Below are positions 39,072-49,273 of a stretch of DNA of 64,000 nt, piece after piece. The stretch is taken from assembly GCA_003281505.1 (NCBI GenBank), contig QCBU01000006.1, positions 42,570 through 106,569 on the forward strand, given 5' to 3'. A program made the position numbers and the translations under genes. The notes beneath the pieces were generated by a model that saw only the letters and a list, made by a program, of their open reading frames with translations, did no database searches and was not told where the DNA came from. The DNA comes from Prochlorococcus sp. AG-347-J14. GTDB taxonomy: Bacteria > Cyanobacteriota > Cyanobacteriia > PCC-6307 > Cyanobiaceae. Each line of letters opens with the position of its first letter. The stretch's first letter is position 1.

Positions 39072-39905
39072 CTAAAAAAATTTATCTTCTTCACGAATTT
39101 CACCAGACTCTGAATACCATCGATGAGAAACATGCCTTAATTCCTTATTTTCAAACTCAATCCATGAAAAGTTAATTAGCAATTTCCCATCTTCATCAGT
39201 TTTATATCTTGGTACCACTGCAGTGTTGAAATAAATCGTTCCTTTGCTATCAATTTTAAACATCTCTCTTAAACCAAGATTTCTTTTAAGCCGGTTGTGC
39301 ATATGACCAAAAATCACAAGATCAACTTTTCTTCTCTTTTGTATTTGAGAAATAGCAGCAGACAAATCTCTATCTCCCCAATCTAAAGAGGGTAATTTCC
39401 AGTCTTTCCCACAAATGCTTTTAGGTTCTGAACCTAAACCCGAGGGACCAGCATGAGACATAATTATTAGAGGTATTTCTTCAACAGTCTCTTCTGAACA
39501 TTTGATAATTTTATTTATTGAATCTTGTTCGGTTATAGGTCCATAAACACCTTTAACTTCTTTTGAAAGATAATAGCCTCCGCCAGAACTACATGGTCTA
39601 GCAGACAATAAATTTATTTGATTATTAAAAACTTTCAAATCCCATGCACAATATTTTTCACCAAGAACACGTATCTGCTTTGAGAGAGTTTCGCCTGTAG
39701 AATCTTTTCCTCTATCATGATTTCCTAAAATCACAAAAGTAGGAATTTTGATCTCATTGATTTTTTTAATTATTTTGACACTTCCATCAGAAATATCACC
39801 AACAAATAAAACAATATTTGGTTTGATAATCGATAAAACTTTCAAGTCTAATTCAGACCATTGACCATGACAGTCACCAACAATAGCAATTTTTAAATTT
39901 GTCAG
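39072..39905 (-). CDS. Metallophosphoesterase; start extended to CTG (ATT at 39908 also possible)
   Basis: GNHDRG, GHMHNRL; upstream in-frame LTNLKIAIVGDCHGQW completes motif I. Confidence 0.75.
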   Translation of the reverse strand: MTNLKIAIVGDCHGQWSELDLKVLSIIKPNIVLFVGDISDGSVKIIKKINEIKIPTFVILGNHDRGKDSTGETLSKQIRVLGEKYCAWDLKVFNNQINLLSARPCSSGGGYYLSKEVKGVYGPITEQDSINKIIKCSEETVEEIPLIIMSHAGPSGLGSEPKSICGKDWKLPSLDWGDRDLSAAISQIQKRRKVDLVIFGHMHNRLKRNLGLREMFKIDSKGTIYFNTAVVPRYKTDEDGKLLINFSWIEFENKELRHVSHRWYSESGEIREEDKFF

Positions 39906-39954
39906 AATTTTTTCTGTTTAAAGGCATATAATCTATTTAGAGATATTCTAAATC

Positions 39955-40923
39955 CTGACCAGTATAACTTCTACTGCAAAACAGAAATCAGTTCAAAACG
40001 AAGAGGATTTGATTTCTGAAATAAAGGAGCGTTGCAAAAACGCTAATGCAATTATTCTTGCGCACTATTATCAAGCACCAGAGATTCAGGAAATTGCAGA
40101 TTTTATTGGAGATTCATTAGATCTTTCTAGGAAAGCTGCAAATAATGACGCAGATATAATAATTTTTTGCGGTGTGCACTTTATGGCCGAAACCGCAAAA
40201 ATACTTAGCCCTAATAAAACAGTCCTATTACCAGATATTGACGCAGGATGCTCATTAGCAGACGATTGTCCTTCAGATAAATTTCAAAAATTCAGGGAAG
40301 AAAATCCAGATCACTATGTCGTAAGTTATATAAATTGCACTGCAGAAGTAAAAGCTCAAAGTGATCTGATATGTACAAGCAGTAATGCAGTCTCATTAAT
40401 TAAAAAGATACCTGAAGATAAAAAGATAATATTTGCGCCAGATCAGAACCTTGGGAGATGGGTACAGAAAAATTCAGGAAGAGATCTTAAATTATGGCCT
40501 GGCAGCTGCATTGTTCATGAATCATTTAGTGAAGAAGCACTTCTAAAATTAAAATATCAAAATCCAGGATCAAAAGTAATTGCTCATCCTGAATGTAGTC
40601 AAAATTTACTAATTCTCTCAGACTTTATTGGATCAACAAGTAAGCTGCTTGATTTCGTAAGTAAAGATCCATCTAAAACTTACATGGTACTAACTGAACC
40701 TGGAATAATTCATCAAATGAAAAAGAAAGAACCTAATAAAATTTTTATTGAAGTTCCCGATGTAGAAGGTTGTAAATGTAACGAGTGTCCATATATGAAA
40801 TTAAATACTTTAGAAAAAATTCTTGATTGTTTGAAAAATAATTCCCCGTCTATTGAACTAGACCCAGAAATAATAAGAAGAGCCTATGTGCCAATAAAGA
40901 GAATGCTGGATATGAGTAATTAA
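39955..40923 (+). CDS. nadA: Quinolinate synthase NadA; track start TTG 40009, possible CTG start at 39955
   Basis: NAIILAHYYQAPEIQEIADFIGDSLDLSR, VSYINCTAEVKAQSD, CKCNECPYM. Confidence 0.93.
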   Translation: MTSITSTAKQKSVQNEEDLISEIKERCKNANAIILAHYYQAPEIQEIADFIGDSLDLSRKAANNDADIIIFCGVHFMAETAKILSPNKTVLLPDIDAGCSLADDCPSDKFQKFREENPDHYVVSYINCTAEVKAQSDLICTSSNAVSLIKKIPEDKKIIFAPDQNLGRWVQKNSGRDLKLWPGSCIVHESFSEEALLKLKYQNPGSKVIAHPECSQNLLILSDFIGSTSKLLDFVSKDPSKTYMVLTEPGIIHQMKKKEPNKIFIEVPDVEGCKCNECPYMKLNTLEKILDCLKNNSPSIELDPEIIRRAYVPIKRMLDMSN

Positions 40924-42254
40924 TTTAATGAAAATACTTTATCTTCCTTATTAATTTTTAGGAATGCATTAAGGTTTGTGGTGTCGGGATTAAATTTGCT
41001 TATCTGATTCTTTCTATTAATTATATTTATTAGCTCTTTTTCACCAGCTCTATATTGTTTATCTTTTCTAGTTCCTATCTCTCTTTGAAGTATAGGGTTT
41101 ATATTCATTCTTACTTCTATGTCTGGAATAATTCCAGATTTGTTTATATCAGTGCCGTTCGGAGTTAAATACTTGGCGACTGTAACAGTTAGACCTGAAC
41201 CATCAACTAAAGTTCTCATGGATTGAACTAGACCTTTACCAAATGTTTTCTTCCCAACTAATTTTCCTCTTTTGTTATCTTTTATTGCACCAGAAACTAT
41301 TTCACTAGCACTAGCAGAACCCTCATTAACTAAGACAACTAAGGGCTTTTTTGTTAGAGCTTGACCGTTTCCTTTTTTTGTTTCTTTTAAACCATCTTTA
41401 CTTACTGTACTTACTATTACTCCTTTGTTAATGAAGTGCCTTGAGATATCAATGCTTGATTCTAATAAACCTCCAGGATTACTTCTCAAGTCAAGAACAT
41501 ATCCTGCGACTTTTTTTGTTTCTAAATCCTTAATAGCATCTCTAGTTTCTTTGGATGCATTTGCATTAAATTGTTTAATTCTTACATAGCCAATTGATAA
41601 GCCATTTTTGGTTTGATTGACTTTACTTGATACAGATTTTATTTCAATTTTTTCTCTTGATAAAGTCTTAAAAAAGGATTGAGAACCTCTAAGAATTTCA
41701 AGCTTTACTTTAGTACCTCTTTGTCCTCTTATTAATTTCACGGCATCCTCAATATTCATACCTTCAGTAGAAATATTATCTATGGATAATATTTTATCTC
41801 TAGCTTTAATTCCAGCATCAAATGCAGGGGTGCCCTCTATGGGAGAAATAATCATTAAATCATCAGATTCTTTATCTTTAACTATTTGTATACCAACTCC
41901 AGTTAATTCGCCAGAGGTATCAATTCTCATTTGATTAAATTCCTTAGGTTCTAAAAATCTTGTATATGAATCATCTAAATTAGAAAGCATATCTCTAATC
42001 GCATCATATGCTTCATTGCTGTCTGAATATGTTTTTGATAAAACTTCTTTTCTTAGATTAATCCAATTGGACTTTTGAAATTTGCCGTTTGAATCAAGAA
42101 AATCTCTATATACAATTTGCCAAACATGATCAATTACTTCTTTGTAACTATTATTTAAAACTGTTGCCTCTGCAAAATTATTTAAAAATAACCCAGAAAA
42201 GGATGTCGCAAACAGAAATATATATTTTTTTTTAAGCAATTTTCTTATCTTCAA
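40920..42254 (-). CDS. ctpA: Carboxyl-terminal processing protease CtpA
   Basis: PDZ + DLRSNPGGLLESSIDI, NEGSASASEIVSGAIKDNKRGKLVGKKTFGKG. Confidence 0.92.
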   Translation of the reverse strand: MKIRKLLKKKYIFLFATSFSGLFLNNFAEATVLNNSYKEVIDHVWQIVYRDFLDSNGKFQKSNWINLRKEVLSKTYSDSNEAYDAIRDMLSNLDDSYTRFLEPKEFNQMRIDTSGELTGVGIQIVKDKESDDLMIISPIEGTPAFDAGIKARDKILSIDNISTEGMNIEDAVKLIRGQRGTKVKLEILRGSQSFFKTLSREKIEIKSVSSKVNQTKNGLSIGYVRIKQFNANASKETRDAIKDLETKKVAGYVLDLRSNPGGLLESSIDISRHFINKGVIVSTVSKDGLKETKKGNGQALTKKPLVVLVNEGSASASEIVSGAIKDNKRGKLVGKKTFGKGLVQSMRTLVDGSGLTVTVAKYLTPNGTDINKSGIIPDIEVRMNINPILQREIGTRKDKQYRAGEKELINIINRKNQISKFNPDTTNLNAFLKINKEDKVFSLN

Positions 42255-42315
42255 ATAATTCGATATTTTTTATTATAAAAAGAATTTATTTATAATTCAA
42301 AAATTTGACAAATCC

Positions 42316-43533
42316 TTAAGGATCAATCCACTTCCCATCATCCTTAATAAGTTGGATTAAAGCATTAACACCCTCATCTTCAGGTACTCTTTTTATCTCT
42401 TCTTTTCTTCTATATAAGGCAATAGTTCCTTTACCTTTTCCAACATAACCATAATCAGCATCTGCCATTTCTCCTGGCCCGTTAACAATACATCCCATTA
42501 TTGCTATATCTAGACCCGTCAAATGTGAGGTAGCGTTCCTAACTTTATCTACAACTTCTTCTAGATTGAAAAGTGTTCTACCACAACTGGGGCAACTGAT
42601 GTATTCAACCATTGTTTTTCTTAATCCTAAAGATTGCAAAATTGAATAGCACACTGGTATTTCCTTTTCTGGAGCTTCTGTTAAGGAAACCCTGATGGTA
42701 TCTCCTAATCCCTCTGCTAAAAGCGTTCCAATTCCAGCAGTACTTTTAATCCTTCCATAATCACCATCACCAGCTTCAGTCACTCCTAAATGTAAGGGAT
42801 AGTTATATCCTTCTGAGTCAAGCCTATCTGCAATCATTCTGTAAGCTGCCATCATGACCGGAGCCCTAGAAGCTTTCATAGAAATAATTATGTTATGAAA
42901 ATCAAGCTCATCACAAATTTTGACGAACTCCATCGCAGATTCTGTCATTCCTAATGGCGTATCTCCATAAGTAAAAAGCATTCTCTCAGATAGTGACCCA
43001 TGATTAACTCCAATCCTTAGAGCTTTGTTTTCAGCCTTTAAAACTTCAACTAAAGGGGTAAATCTTTTAAGTATTGTTTGCTTAATAGTTTCAAATTCCT
43101 CATCTGTATATTCAGTTCTTGTAGGGTCTGATTTTTCAAAAACAAACAATCCAGGATTAATTCTTACTTTATCAACATGTTTTGCAACTTCCATTGCAAT
43201 TTTCATCCCATTATGGTGAACATCAGCCACCAAGGGGGTATTGATATTATTTTCTAGTAATTTTGCCTTTATATCTCCTACTGCTTTGGCATGTGCTAAG
43301 GAAGGGACAGTTAACCTAACTATTTCACAACCCACATCATGAAGTCTTTTGATAGCTAAGTAAGCATTTTCGACATCCATAGTATCTTCATTTATCATCG
43401 ATTGAACTCTTACTGGATAATCACTTCCAATAGCTATATCACCAACCATTACTGTTCTAGTTATCCTTCTCTCAATATGAGTTGAATATCTTTTGGAGAG
43501 ACTATTAACCTCTTTTGATTGAGTTAATGACAT
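42316..43533 (-). CDS. ispG: 4-hydroxy-3-methylbut-2-enyl diphosphate synthase
   Basis: [40 protein letters not shown]. Confidence 0.96.
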   Translation of the reverse strand: MSLTQSKEVNSLSKRYSTHIERRITRTVMVGDIAIGSDYPVRVQSMINEDTMDVENAYLAIKRLHDVGCEIVRLTVPSLAHAKAVGDIKAKLLENNINTPLVADVHHNGMKIAMEVAKHVDKVRINPGLFVFEKSDPTRTEYTDEEFETIKQTILKRFTPLVEVLKAENKALRIGVNHGSLSERMLFTYGDTPLGMTESAMEFVKICDELDFHNIIISMKASRAPVMMAAYRMIADRLDSEGYNYPLHLGVTEAGDGDYGRIKSTAGIGTLLAEGLGDTIRVSLTEAPEKEIPVCYSILQSLGLRKTMVEYISCPSCGRTLFNLEEVVDKVRNATSHLTGLDIAIMGCIVNGPGEMADADYGYVGKGKGTIALYRRKEEIKRVPEDEGVNALIQLIKDDGKWIDP

Positions 43534-43568
43534 TAAAATTCTTGATATTCAAAAAGGATTTCACTAAA

Positions 43569-44072
43569 TTATACGGCATATAGTTTACCACTTACATTCT
43601 CTAGGTCTTTCAAAGTTAGATGGTAAGGTTTATTGATTTCTTTTGAAGGAAATCTAAACAAATAAGATGGATGAAAAATTACCATAATTTCTCTCCCATC
43701 TTTTTTAATCCATTGACCTCTTATATTACTTATAGGATCTTTAACCTCTAAAATAGCTCTCATAGCAGTAGAACCAGTAAGTAATATAAATTTCGGATCG
43801 ACTAACTTTATTTGCTGTAATAACCAAGGTTTATGAATATTAATTTCTCTAGCAGTGGGTTTTCTATTATTTGGTGGACGACATTTAATTACATTACAAA
43901 AATAAACATCCTTCTTATAATCAATTCCAGCTTGTATTAATAATTCGTTTAATAACTTACCAGATTTACCTACATAAGGTTTTCCTTCTAAATCTTCCTG
44001 AGCTCCAGGTGCCTCACCAATTACTAACAAATCTGCAAATACACTTCCTCTCCCAATTACTAACCTTTTCAC
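43569..44072 (-). CDS. Family-4-type uracil-DNA glycosylase-like protein (GTG start)
   Basis: VIGEAPGAQEDLEGKPYVGKSGKLLNELL, NVIKCRPPNNRKPT, IFHPSYLFR. Confidence 0.88.
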   Translation of the reverse strand: MKRLVIGRGSVFADLLVIGEAPGAQEDLEGKPYVGKSGKLLNELLIQAGIDYKKDVYFCNVIKCRPPNNRKPTAREINIHKPWLLQQIKLVDPKFILLTGSTAMRAILEVKDPISNIRGQWIKKDGREIMVIFHPSYLFRFPSKEINKPYHLTLKDLENVSGKLYAV

Positions 44073-44215
44073 CGAAAATAAAACTTTAAATATTTTTATC
44101 TTAAGAACTCAAAACATGAAAATAAAATAGATTAAGAAAATGAACTAAATTAAACCATAGTGTGATAGTTTTATTTATTCTTAATTTATGCATTTGTCAT
44201 TATTAAAAGTCATAT

Positions 44216-45412
44216 TTGAAAAGTCATAAGTCAATGAGTCAAGTTAATTTATCTGATCGGGCACTTTCAATTGAGCCTTCTCTTACATTGCAGATAAGTG
44301 CTAAAGCAAATCAATTATCTGCAGAAGGAGTAGATATTTGCAATTTAAGTGCAGGTGAACCTGATTTTGATGCCCCAAAAGAAGTTATAGAGGCTACAAG
44401 TAAAGCTATATTTGATGGATTTACAAAGTACGGGCCCGCAGCGGGGAATTTAGATCTCCGAAAAGCAATTGCAAATAAACTTCAAATTCAAAACGATTTA
44501 AATTATGAATTTGAAAATGTAATGGTCACAAATGGTGCTAAGCAAGCAATATATAATCTTTTCCAAGTATTGTTAAATACTGGAGACGAAGTTATTATTC
44601 CTTCTCCATATTGGTTAAGTTATCCCCAGATGGTTAGATTGGCGGGTGGGAAGCCAATTTTTGCAAATTCTTCTGCAGAAGATGGATTCAAAATAAATAT
44701 AGAAGATTTGAAATCTAAAATCTCTTCAAAAACTAAATTTATAATTATCAATTCTCCTAATAACCCTACTGGGAGAGTTATGTCAAAGGAAGAAGTATTA
44801 CAAATTGCCGATTTAGCTAGAGAAAATCCAAATATCAATATTCTTTCTGATGAGATTTACGAACTAATCCTTAAAAAAGAATTTAAACACTACAGTTTAT
44901 CTTCATTAGCAAATGACTTAAAAGATAGAATTTTTATAATAAATGGGTTTGCAAAAGGATGGGCTATGACTGGCTGGAGGATAGGTTATTTAGTAGGTCC
45001 CAAAGATGTAATCAAAGCATCCTCAGCATTACAAAGTCAAAGTACAAGTAATGTTTGCTCTTTTGTTCAAAAAGGTGCTTTAGAGGCTTTAAAAATTGAT
45101 AATGAGTTTTTCTCAATGATAAATAGCCATTATGATCAAAGGAGAAGACTTCTCTATGAGGGCCTTAAAAATATAAATGGAATTTATATTGAAGAACCTA
45201 ACGGAGCATTTTACGCATTTCCAAAATTACCCAACTCCTCAATTACTTCTGTTGATTTCTGCAATAAAGCTCTTCAAGATTACGGATTAGTTGTTGTACC
45301 TGGAAAAGCTTTTGGAGCTGATCAATGTATAAGAATATCTTGTGCAGCTTCAGAAATTAAAATAAAAGATGGACTACAGAGGTTTGAAAAAGCAATCTCT
45401 GAATACTATTGA
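44216..45412 (+). CDS. aspC: Pyridoxal-phosphate aspartate aminotransferase (class I/II); start likely ATG 44234
   Basis: LSAGEPDFDAPKEVIEA, NSPNNPTGRV, GFAKGWAMTGWRIGY. Confidence 0.9.
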   Translation: MKSHKSMSQVNLSDRALSIEPSLTLQISAKANQLSAEGVDICNLSAGEPDFDAPKEVIEATSKAIFDGFTKYGPAAGNLDLRKAIANKLQIQNDLNYEFENVMVTNGAKQAIYNLFQVLLNTGDEVIIPSPYWLSYPQMVRLAGGKPIFANSSAEDGFKINIEDLKSKISSKTKFIIINSPNNPTGRVMSKEEVLQIADLARENPNINILSDEIYELILKKEFKHYSLSSLANDLKDRIFIINGFAKGWAMTGWRIGYLVGPKDVIKASSALQSQSTSNVCSFVQKGALEALKIDNEFFSMINSHYDQRRRLLYEGLKNINGIYIEEPNGAFYAFPKLPNSSITSVDFCNKALQDYGLVVVPGKAFGADQCIRISCAASEIKIKDGLQRFEKAISEYY

Positions 45413-45424
45413 TTTAATTAAATT

Positions 45425-46318
45425 ATGTTTAATTTAAAGAATTTCCTACTAAGTTCATCTCTATTATTTTCTGTTTTTTCATCACCTGTATTTTCAAATC
45501 CCAAAGTTTTAAAAGTTGGAGCAATACCTGATCAAAACCAAGATGTTTTGGACAAAAGATTTAATTTATTTTCAAAAGAATTATCCAAACAACTTGATGT
45601 AGAAGTTAAATACATTCCTGTTATTAATTATGTTGCAGCAGTAACTGGATTTAGAACTAAAGATTTAGATTTAGTTTGGTTTGGCGGTTTATCAGGAGTT
45701 CAAGCAAGATTGCAAACACCTAATTCAATTGTCATAGCTCAAAGAGATATCGATAAGAAATTTAAAAGTGTTTTTATAGTAAACAAAAATTTAGAACTTA
45801 ACTCAATTTCAAACATTAAAGGACTTAAAAAACTTAAGAATTTAAGATTTACTTTTGGCTCTGAAAACTCAACTTCTGGAAGATTAATGCCAGAATATTT
45901 TTTAAATCAAGCAGGGGTAGAAATTAAACATTTTAAAGGGAAAAAAGCAGGTTTTAGTGGGAGTCATGATGCCACTATAGCTTTAGTTAATAGTGGGGCA
46001 TTTGATGCTGGAGCTTTAAATAAACAGGTTTGGGAAAACAATCTTAAAAATAATCCCAAAAGAACAAGTAATTTAGAATTATTCTGGATCACACCAGAAT
46101 ATGTTGACTATCATTGGGTAGCTCAAGGTGATCTTGAAAATAGATTCGGGGAAGGGTTTCCAAAAGAACTTAAATCAGTAATTCTAAATTTAGATATAAA
46201 GCAAAAATCACATAAACAGATATTAGATATGTTCAATGCAAAAAGATTTATAAAGGCAGAATCAAAACAATATAAAAATATAGAGGAAATCGGGAGGAAA
46301 TTAAATAAAATTAGATGA
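45425..46318 (+). CDS. phnD: PhnD-like phosphonate/phosphite-type ABC substrate-binding protein
   Basis: KVGAIPDQNQDVL...DLVWFGGLSGVQARL...FTFGSENSTSGRLMPEYFL. Confidence 0.85.
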   Translation: MFNLKNFLLSSSLLFSVFSSPVFSNPKVLKVGAIPDQNQDVLDKRFNLFSKELSKQLDVEVKYIPVINYVAAVTGFRTKDLDLVWFGGLSGVQARLQTPNSIVIAQRDIDKKFKSVFIVNKNLELNSISNIKGLKKLKNLRFTFGSENSTSGRLMPEYFLNQAGVEIKHFKGKKAGFSGSHDATIALVNSGAFDAGALNKQVWENNLKNNPKRTSNLELFWITPEYVDYHWVAQGDLENRFGEGFPKELKSVILNLDIKQKSHKQILDMFNAKRFIKAESKQYKNIEEIGRKLNKIR

Positions 46319-47055
46319 ATAATACTGTCTTAGAATTAGAAAATATATCTTATAAATACAAAAATGATCTGATCCTAAATAAAATAAATTTAAAAATAAA
46401 TTCTGGGGAAAAAATTGCACTTTTAGGTAAAAGCGGTTCAGGAAAAACTACACTTATATCAGTACTTAATGGCACTATAAAGCCAACTCAAGGTGCGGTT
46501 AAATTATTCAATGAAAGTTTCGAGGTATTAGATAGAAAGCAGAAAAGTAAAATAACAACTATATGGCAAGATTTAAGATTAATAGAAGATCTCTCTGCAG
46601 AACAAAATGTTAATTGTGGACTACTGGCGGAAAACAATTTTTATTTCGCTTTTAAAAATTTACTAAATATAAGTTCTTTTAAGAAGGCGCATAAATATAT
46701 GAAATTATGTAGACTTCATAACTCTATTTACGACAAAAAAATCAGAAAACTATCTGGGGGGCAAAAACAAAGGGTGGCTATAGCTAGATCATTAATTCAA
46801 GAATCAAATATATTACTTGCAGATGAGCCTTTTAATAATCTAGATCCCAAATTGATAACAACAATTAAAAACCTTCTGCTAGAAAATGTAGATAAAAATA
46901 AAACAAAAAAATCCCCAAAGACGGCATTAGTTGCATTACATAGATTAGATTTGCTGAACGATTTCGATAAAGTTATTGGAATAAGGGATGGTAAAATTAT
47001 TTTCAATATCAAAAGAAATAACTTAAAGAAGATTCATTTAGAGAAAATATATTAA
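46315..47055 (+). CDS. phnC: PhnC-like ABC transporter ATPase
   Basis: [36 protein letters not shown]. Confidence 0.88.
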   Translation: MNNTVLELENISYKYKNDLILNKINLKINSGEKIALLGKSGSGKTTLISVLNGTIKPTQGAVKLFNESFEVLDRKQKSKITTIWQDLRLIEDLSAEQNVNCGLLAENNFYFAFKNLLNISSFKKAHKYMKLCRLHNSIYDKKIRKLSGGQKQRVAIARSLIQESNILLADEPFNNLDPKLITTIKNLLLENVDKNKTKKSPKTALVALHRLDLLNDFDKVIGIRDGKIIFNIKRNNLKKIHLEKIY

Positions 47056-47059
47056 TTAG

Positions 47060-48562
47060 TTGAACAAATTAAAATTAAACTATACCTCATTATCTTTTCT
47101 TCCAATATTGGTATGCATACCTCTAGGGTATCAATTAATAAACAATATTCATTTTGGAGGATTTAAATTATTCCAAGAATTCTTAATTTCTGCATTTAAT
47201 CCCAAGATCGATAATGAAATTATTATTACCGTAATTAAGCGATTAAATGAAACTATTTTAATTGGTTTTTTTAGTTGGTTAGTAAGTATTATTTTTGGAG
47301 CAATTTTTGGAATAATTTCCTCAAATATTTTTTATAAAATCTTTAATATTCCAAATTTTTTCTACCGCATAGTAAGGTTTTTTCTAACAATAATTAGATC
47401 TTTACACGAAGTGGTTTGGGGAATACTATTAATGCAAATATATGGAATAAATTTTTCGATAGGAATAATAGCTATATGTATACCTTATATTGCTGTAAAT
47501 TCAAAAGTTTTTGCTGAACAATTAGAAACTATTGACTACAAAAGTTTTGAATCTATAAATCAAATAAATGCACCTAAATTTTCTTCTTTACTAACTTTAA
47601 TATGGAATCCAATAATAAATACATTTAAAAACTTTGGTTTATATCGATTAGAGTGTTCAATAAGAAGCACGGTGATTCTAGGACTTTTTGGGATTGGAGG
47701 AATAGGTACCAGTATTTTTTTATCTTTCCAAACTTTGAATTTTAGAGAGTTATGGACTTATTTATGGTCCTTAGCAATTTTGATAATCCTTTCTGGATTA
47801 ATATTCAAAAAAATAAAATTTAACACCACAAATAAAATCCTATCTATTTTTTTTATTTCAGTTTTTTTTATAACAATTTTATTTTCTTTTTCATATTTTC
47901 TTTATTTTATTTTTAACAATAATTTTGAAAATTTTAATTCCGTTAGTTCTCTATTTAAATCAAGCTCAGATTTAGGATTATTTGATTTCTTAAAACTTAT
48001 ATTAGAAACAATAATTTTAAGTCTTTTATCAACAGGAATCGCAATTAGTTTACCTCCATTAGTAATAGGAATTTTTAACAACAATACCTCTAAAATTTTT
48101 ATAAAAATTTTTGCATTTTTATTACGTTTAATACCTACCCCTGTAATACTTCTAACTCTATTAACTTTTAATAATCCTTCTGTATCTTTAGCAGCTTTGA
48201 CATTAGGTCTCCACAACGCTGGTATTACTAGCAAATTACTTTTTACAAATCTAGATAGCCAAGACAAGAGAAATTATATTGCAATGAAATCTCTAGGAAT
48301 CTCAAAAAAGACTAGTTGGCTATTAGGTTTCTTTTCTCAACAAGCAAAAAGTTACTTAGCATATTGCGCTTATAGATCTGACATTATTATTAGAGAAACT
48401 GCAATTGTTGGGGTTATTGGAAGTATTGGTCTAGGTTGGCAATTGCAAGAATCACTAAGTTCCTTCGCATGGCAAGAAGTTACATTAGTTTTGATAGCTT
48501 ATAGCTCCATCGCAATAGTTGGCGAATTAATAAATGGTAAAATCAAAAATAGTTTAACTTGA
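47060..48562 (+). CDS. phnE: PhnE-like ABC permease (500 aa, apparently duplicated/fused)
   Basis: Two permease units; HEVVWGILLMQIYG..., RIIRETAIVGVIGSIGLGWQLQ. Confidence 0.85.
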   Translation: MNKLKLNYTSLSFLPILVCIPLGYQLINNIHFGGFKLFQEFLISAFNPKIDNEIIITVIKRLNETILIGFFSWLVSIIFGAIFGIISSNIFYKIFNIPNFFYRIVRFFLTIIRSLHEVVWGILLMQIYGINFSIGIIAICIPYIAVNSKVFAEQLETIDYKSFESINQINAPKFSSLLTLIWNPIINTFKNFGLYRLECSIRSTVILGLFGIGGIGTSIFLSFQTLNFRELWTYLWSLAILIILSGLIFKKIKFNTTNKILSIFFISVFFITILFSFSYFLYFIFNNNFENFNSVSSLFKSSSDLGLFDFLKLILETIILSLLSTGIAISLPPLVIGIFNNNTSKIFIKIFAFLLRLIPTPVILLTLLTFNNPSVSLAALTLGLHNAGITSKLLFTNLDSQDKRNYIAMKSLGISKKTSWLLGFFSQQAKSYLAYCAYRSDIIIRETAIVGVIGSIGLGWQLQESLSSFAWQEVTLVLIAYSSIAIVGELINGKIKNSLT

Positions 48563-49257
48563 TTTGTAAGAATAATTTGTTAAATCAAGTAATTATTTTT
48601 TTTCCGGTTATAGTGATAAGTTTACCAAAACAGCTAGTTGTAATTGGAGATAGCTCAGTTTATGGATGGGGAGATAATGAGGGTGGTGGATGGTGTGAGA
48701 GGCTTAGAAAAGATTGGTGCAATAACCACAATGGGCCAATTATTTATCAACTTGGGGTTAGGGGAGATGGCATAGAAAAAGTTTCATCTAGATGGGAAAA
48801 AGAATGGTCATCTAGAGGAGAAACGAGAAGAAATAAACCTAAAGCAATACTACTAAATGTAGGTCTTAACGACACAGCAGCAATTGGTCAGAAAAATGGA
48901 AGACATCAATTAGATATAGATGGATTTGAATATGGATTAGAGAGGCTAATTAATGAAATGAACTCTCAAACAAATGTATTTGTTATTGGTCTTACACCAG
49001 TTGACGAAAGCAAAATGCCGTTCGCAGGATGTCTATGGTACTCAAATGATTTTTGTAATTCTTATGAAAGGAGAATGGAGGAAGTATGCCTCAATCAGAA
49101 TGTCCCATTTCTTCCTACTTTTAGAGAAATGTACTCTGATAAAAGGAGTAAAAATTGGATTACGCATGATGGAATTCATCTAAATTCCGAAGGTCATTTC
49201 TGGCTTTTCCAAAGACTTAAAAGCTGGGAGATTCTTACAAAATGGAAGGAATCCTAG
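48559..49257 (+). CDS. SGNH/GDSL hydrolase (TTG start overlapping phnE stop)
   Basis: VVIGDSSVYGWGD, LLNVGLNDTA, HDGIHLNSEGH. Confidence 0.88.
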   Translation: MICKNNLLNQVIIFFPVIVISLPKQLVVIGDSSVYGWGDNEGGGWCERLRKDWCNNHNGPIIYQLGVRGDGIEKVSSRWEKEWSSRGETRRNKPKAILLNVGLNDTAAIGQKNGRHQLDIDGFEYGLERLINEMNSQTNVFVIGLTPVDESKMPFAGCLWYSNDFCNSYERRMEEVCLNQNVPFLPTFREMYSDKRSKNWITHDGIHLNSEGHFWLFQRLKSWEILTKWKES

Positions 49258-49273
49258 GTCTTTCCAAATATTA

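Noticed and set aside
47902-48267. 121-aa antisense ORF
   Set aside because: Shadow of phnE
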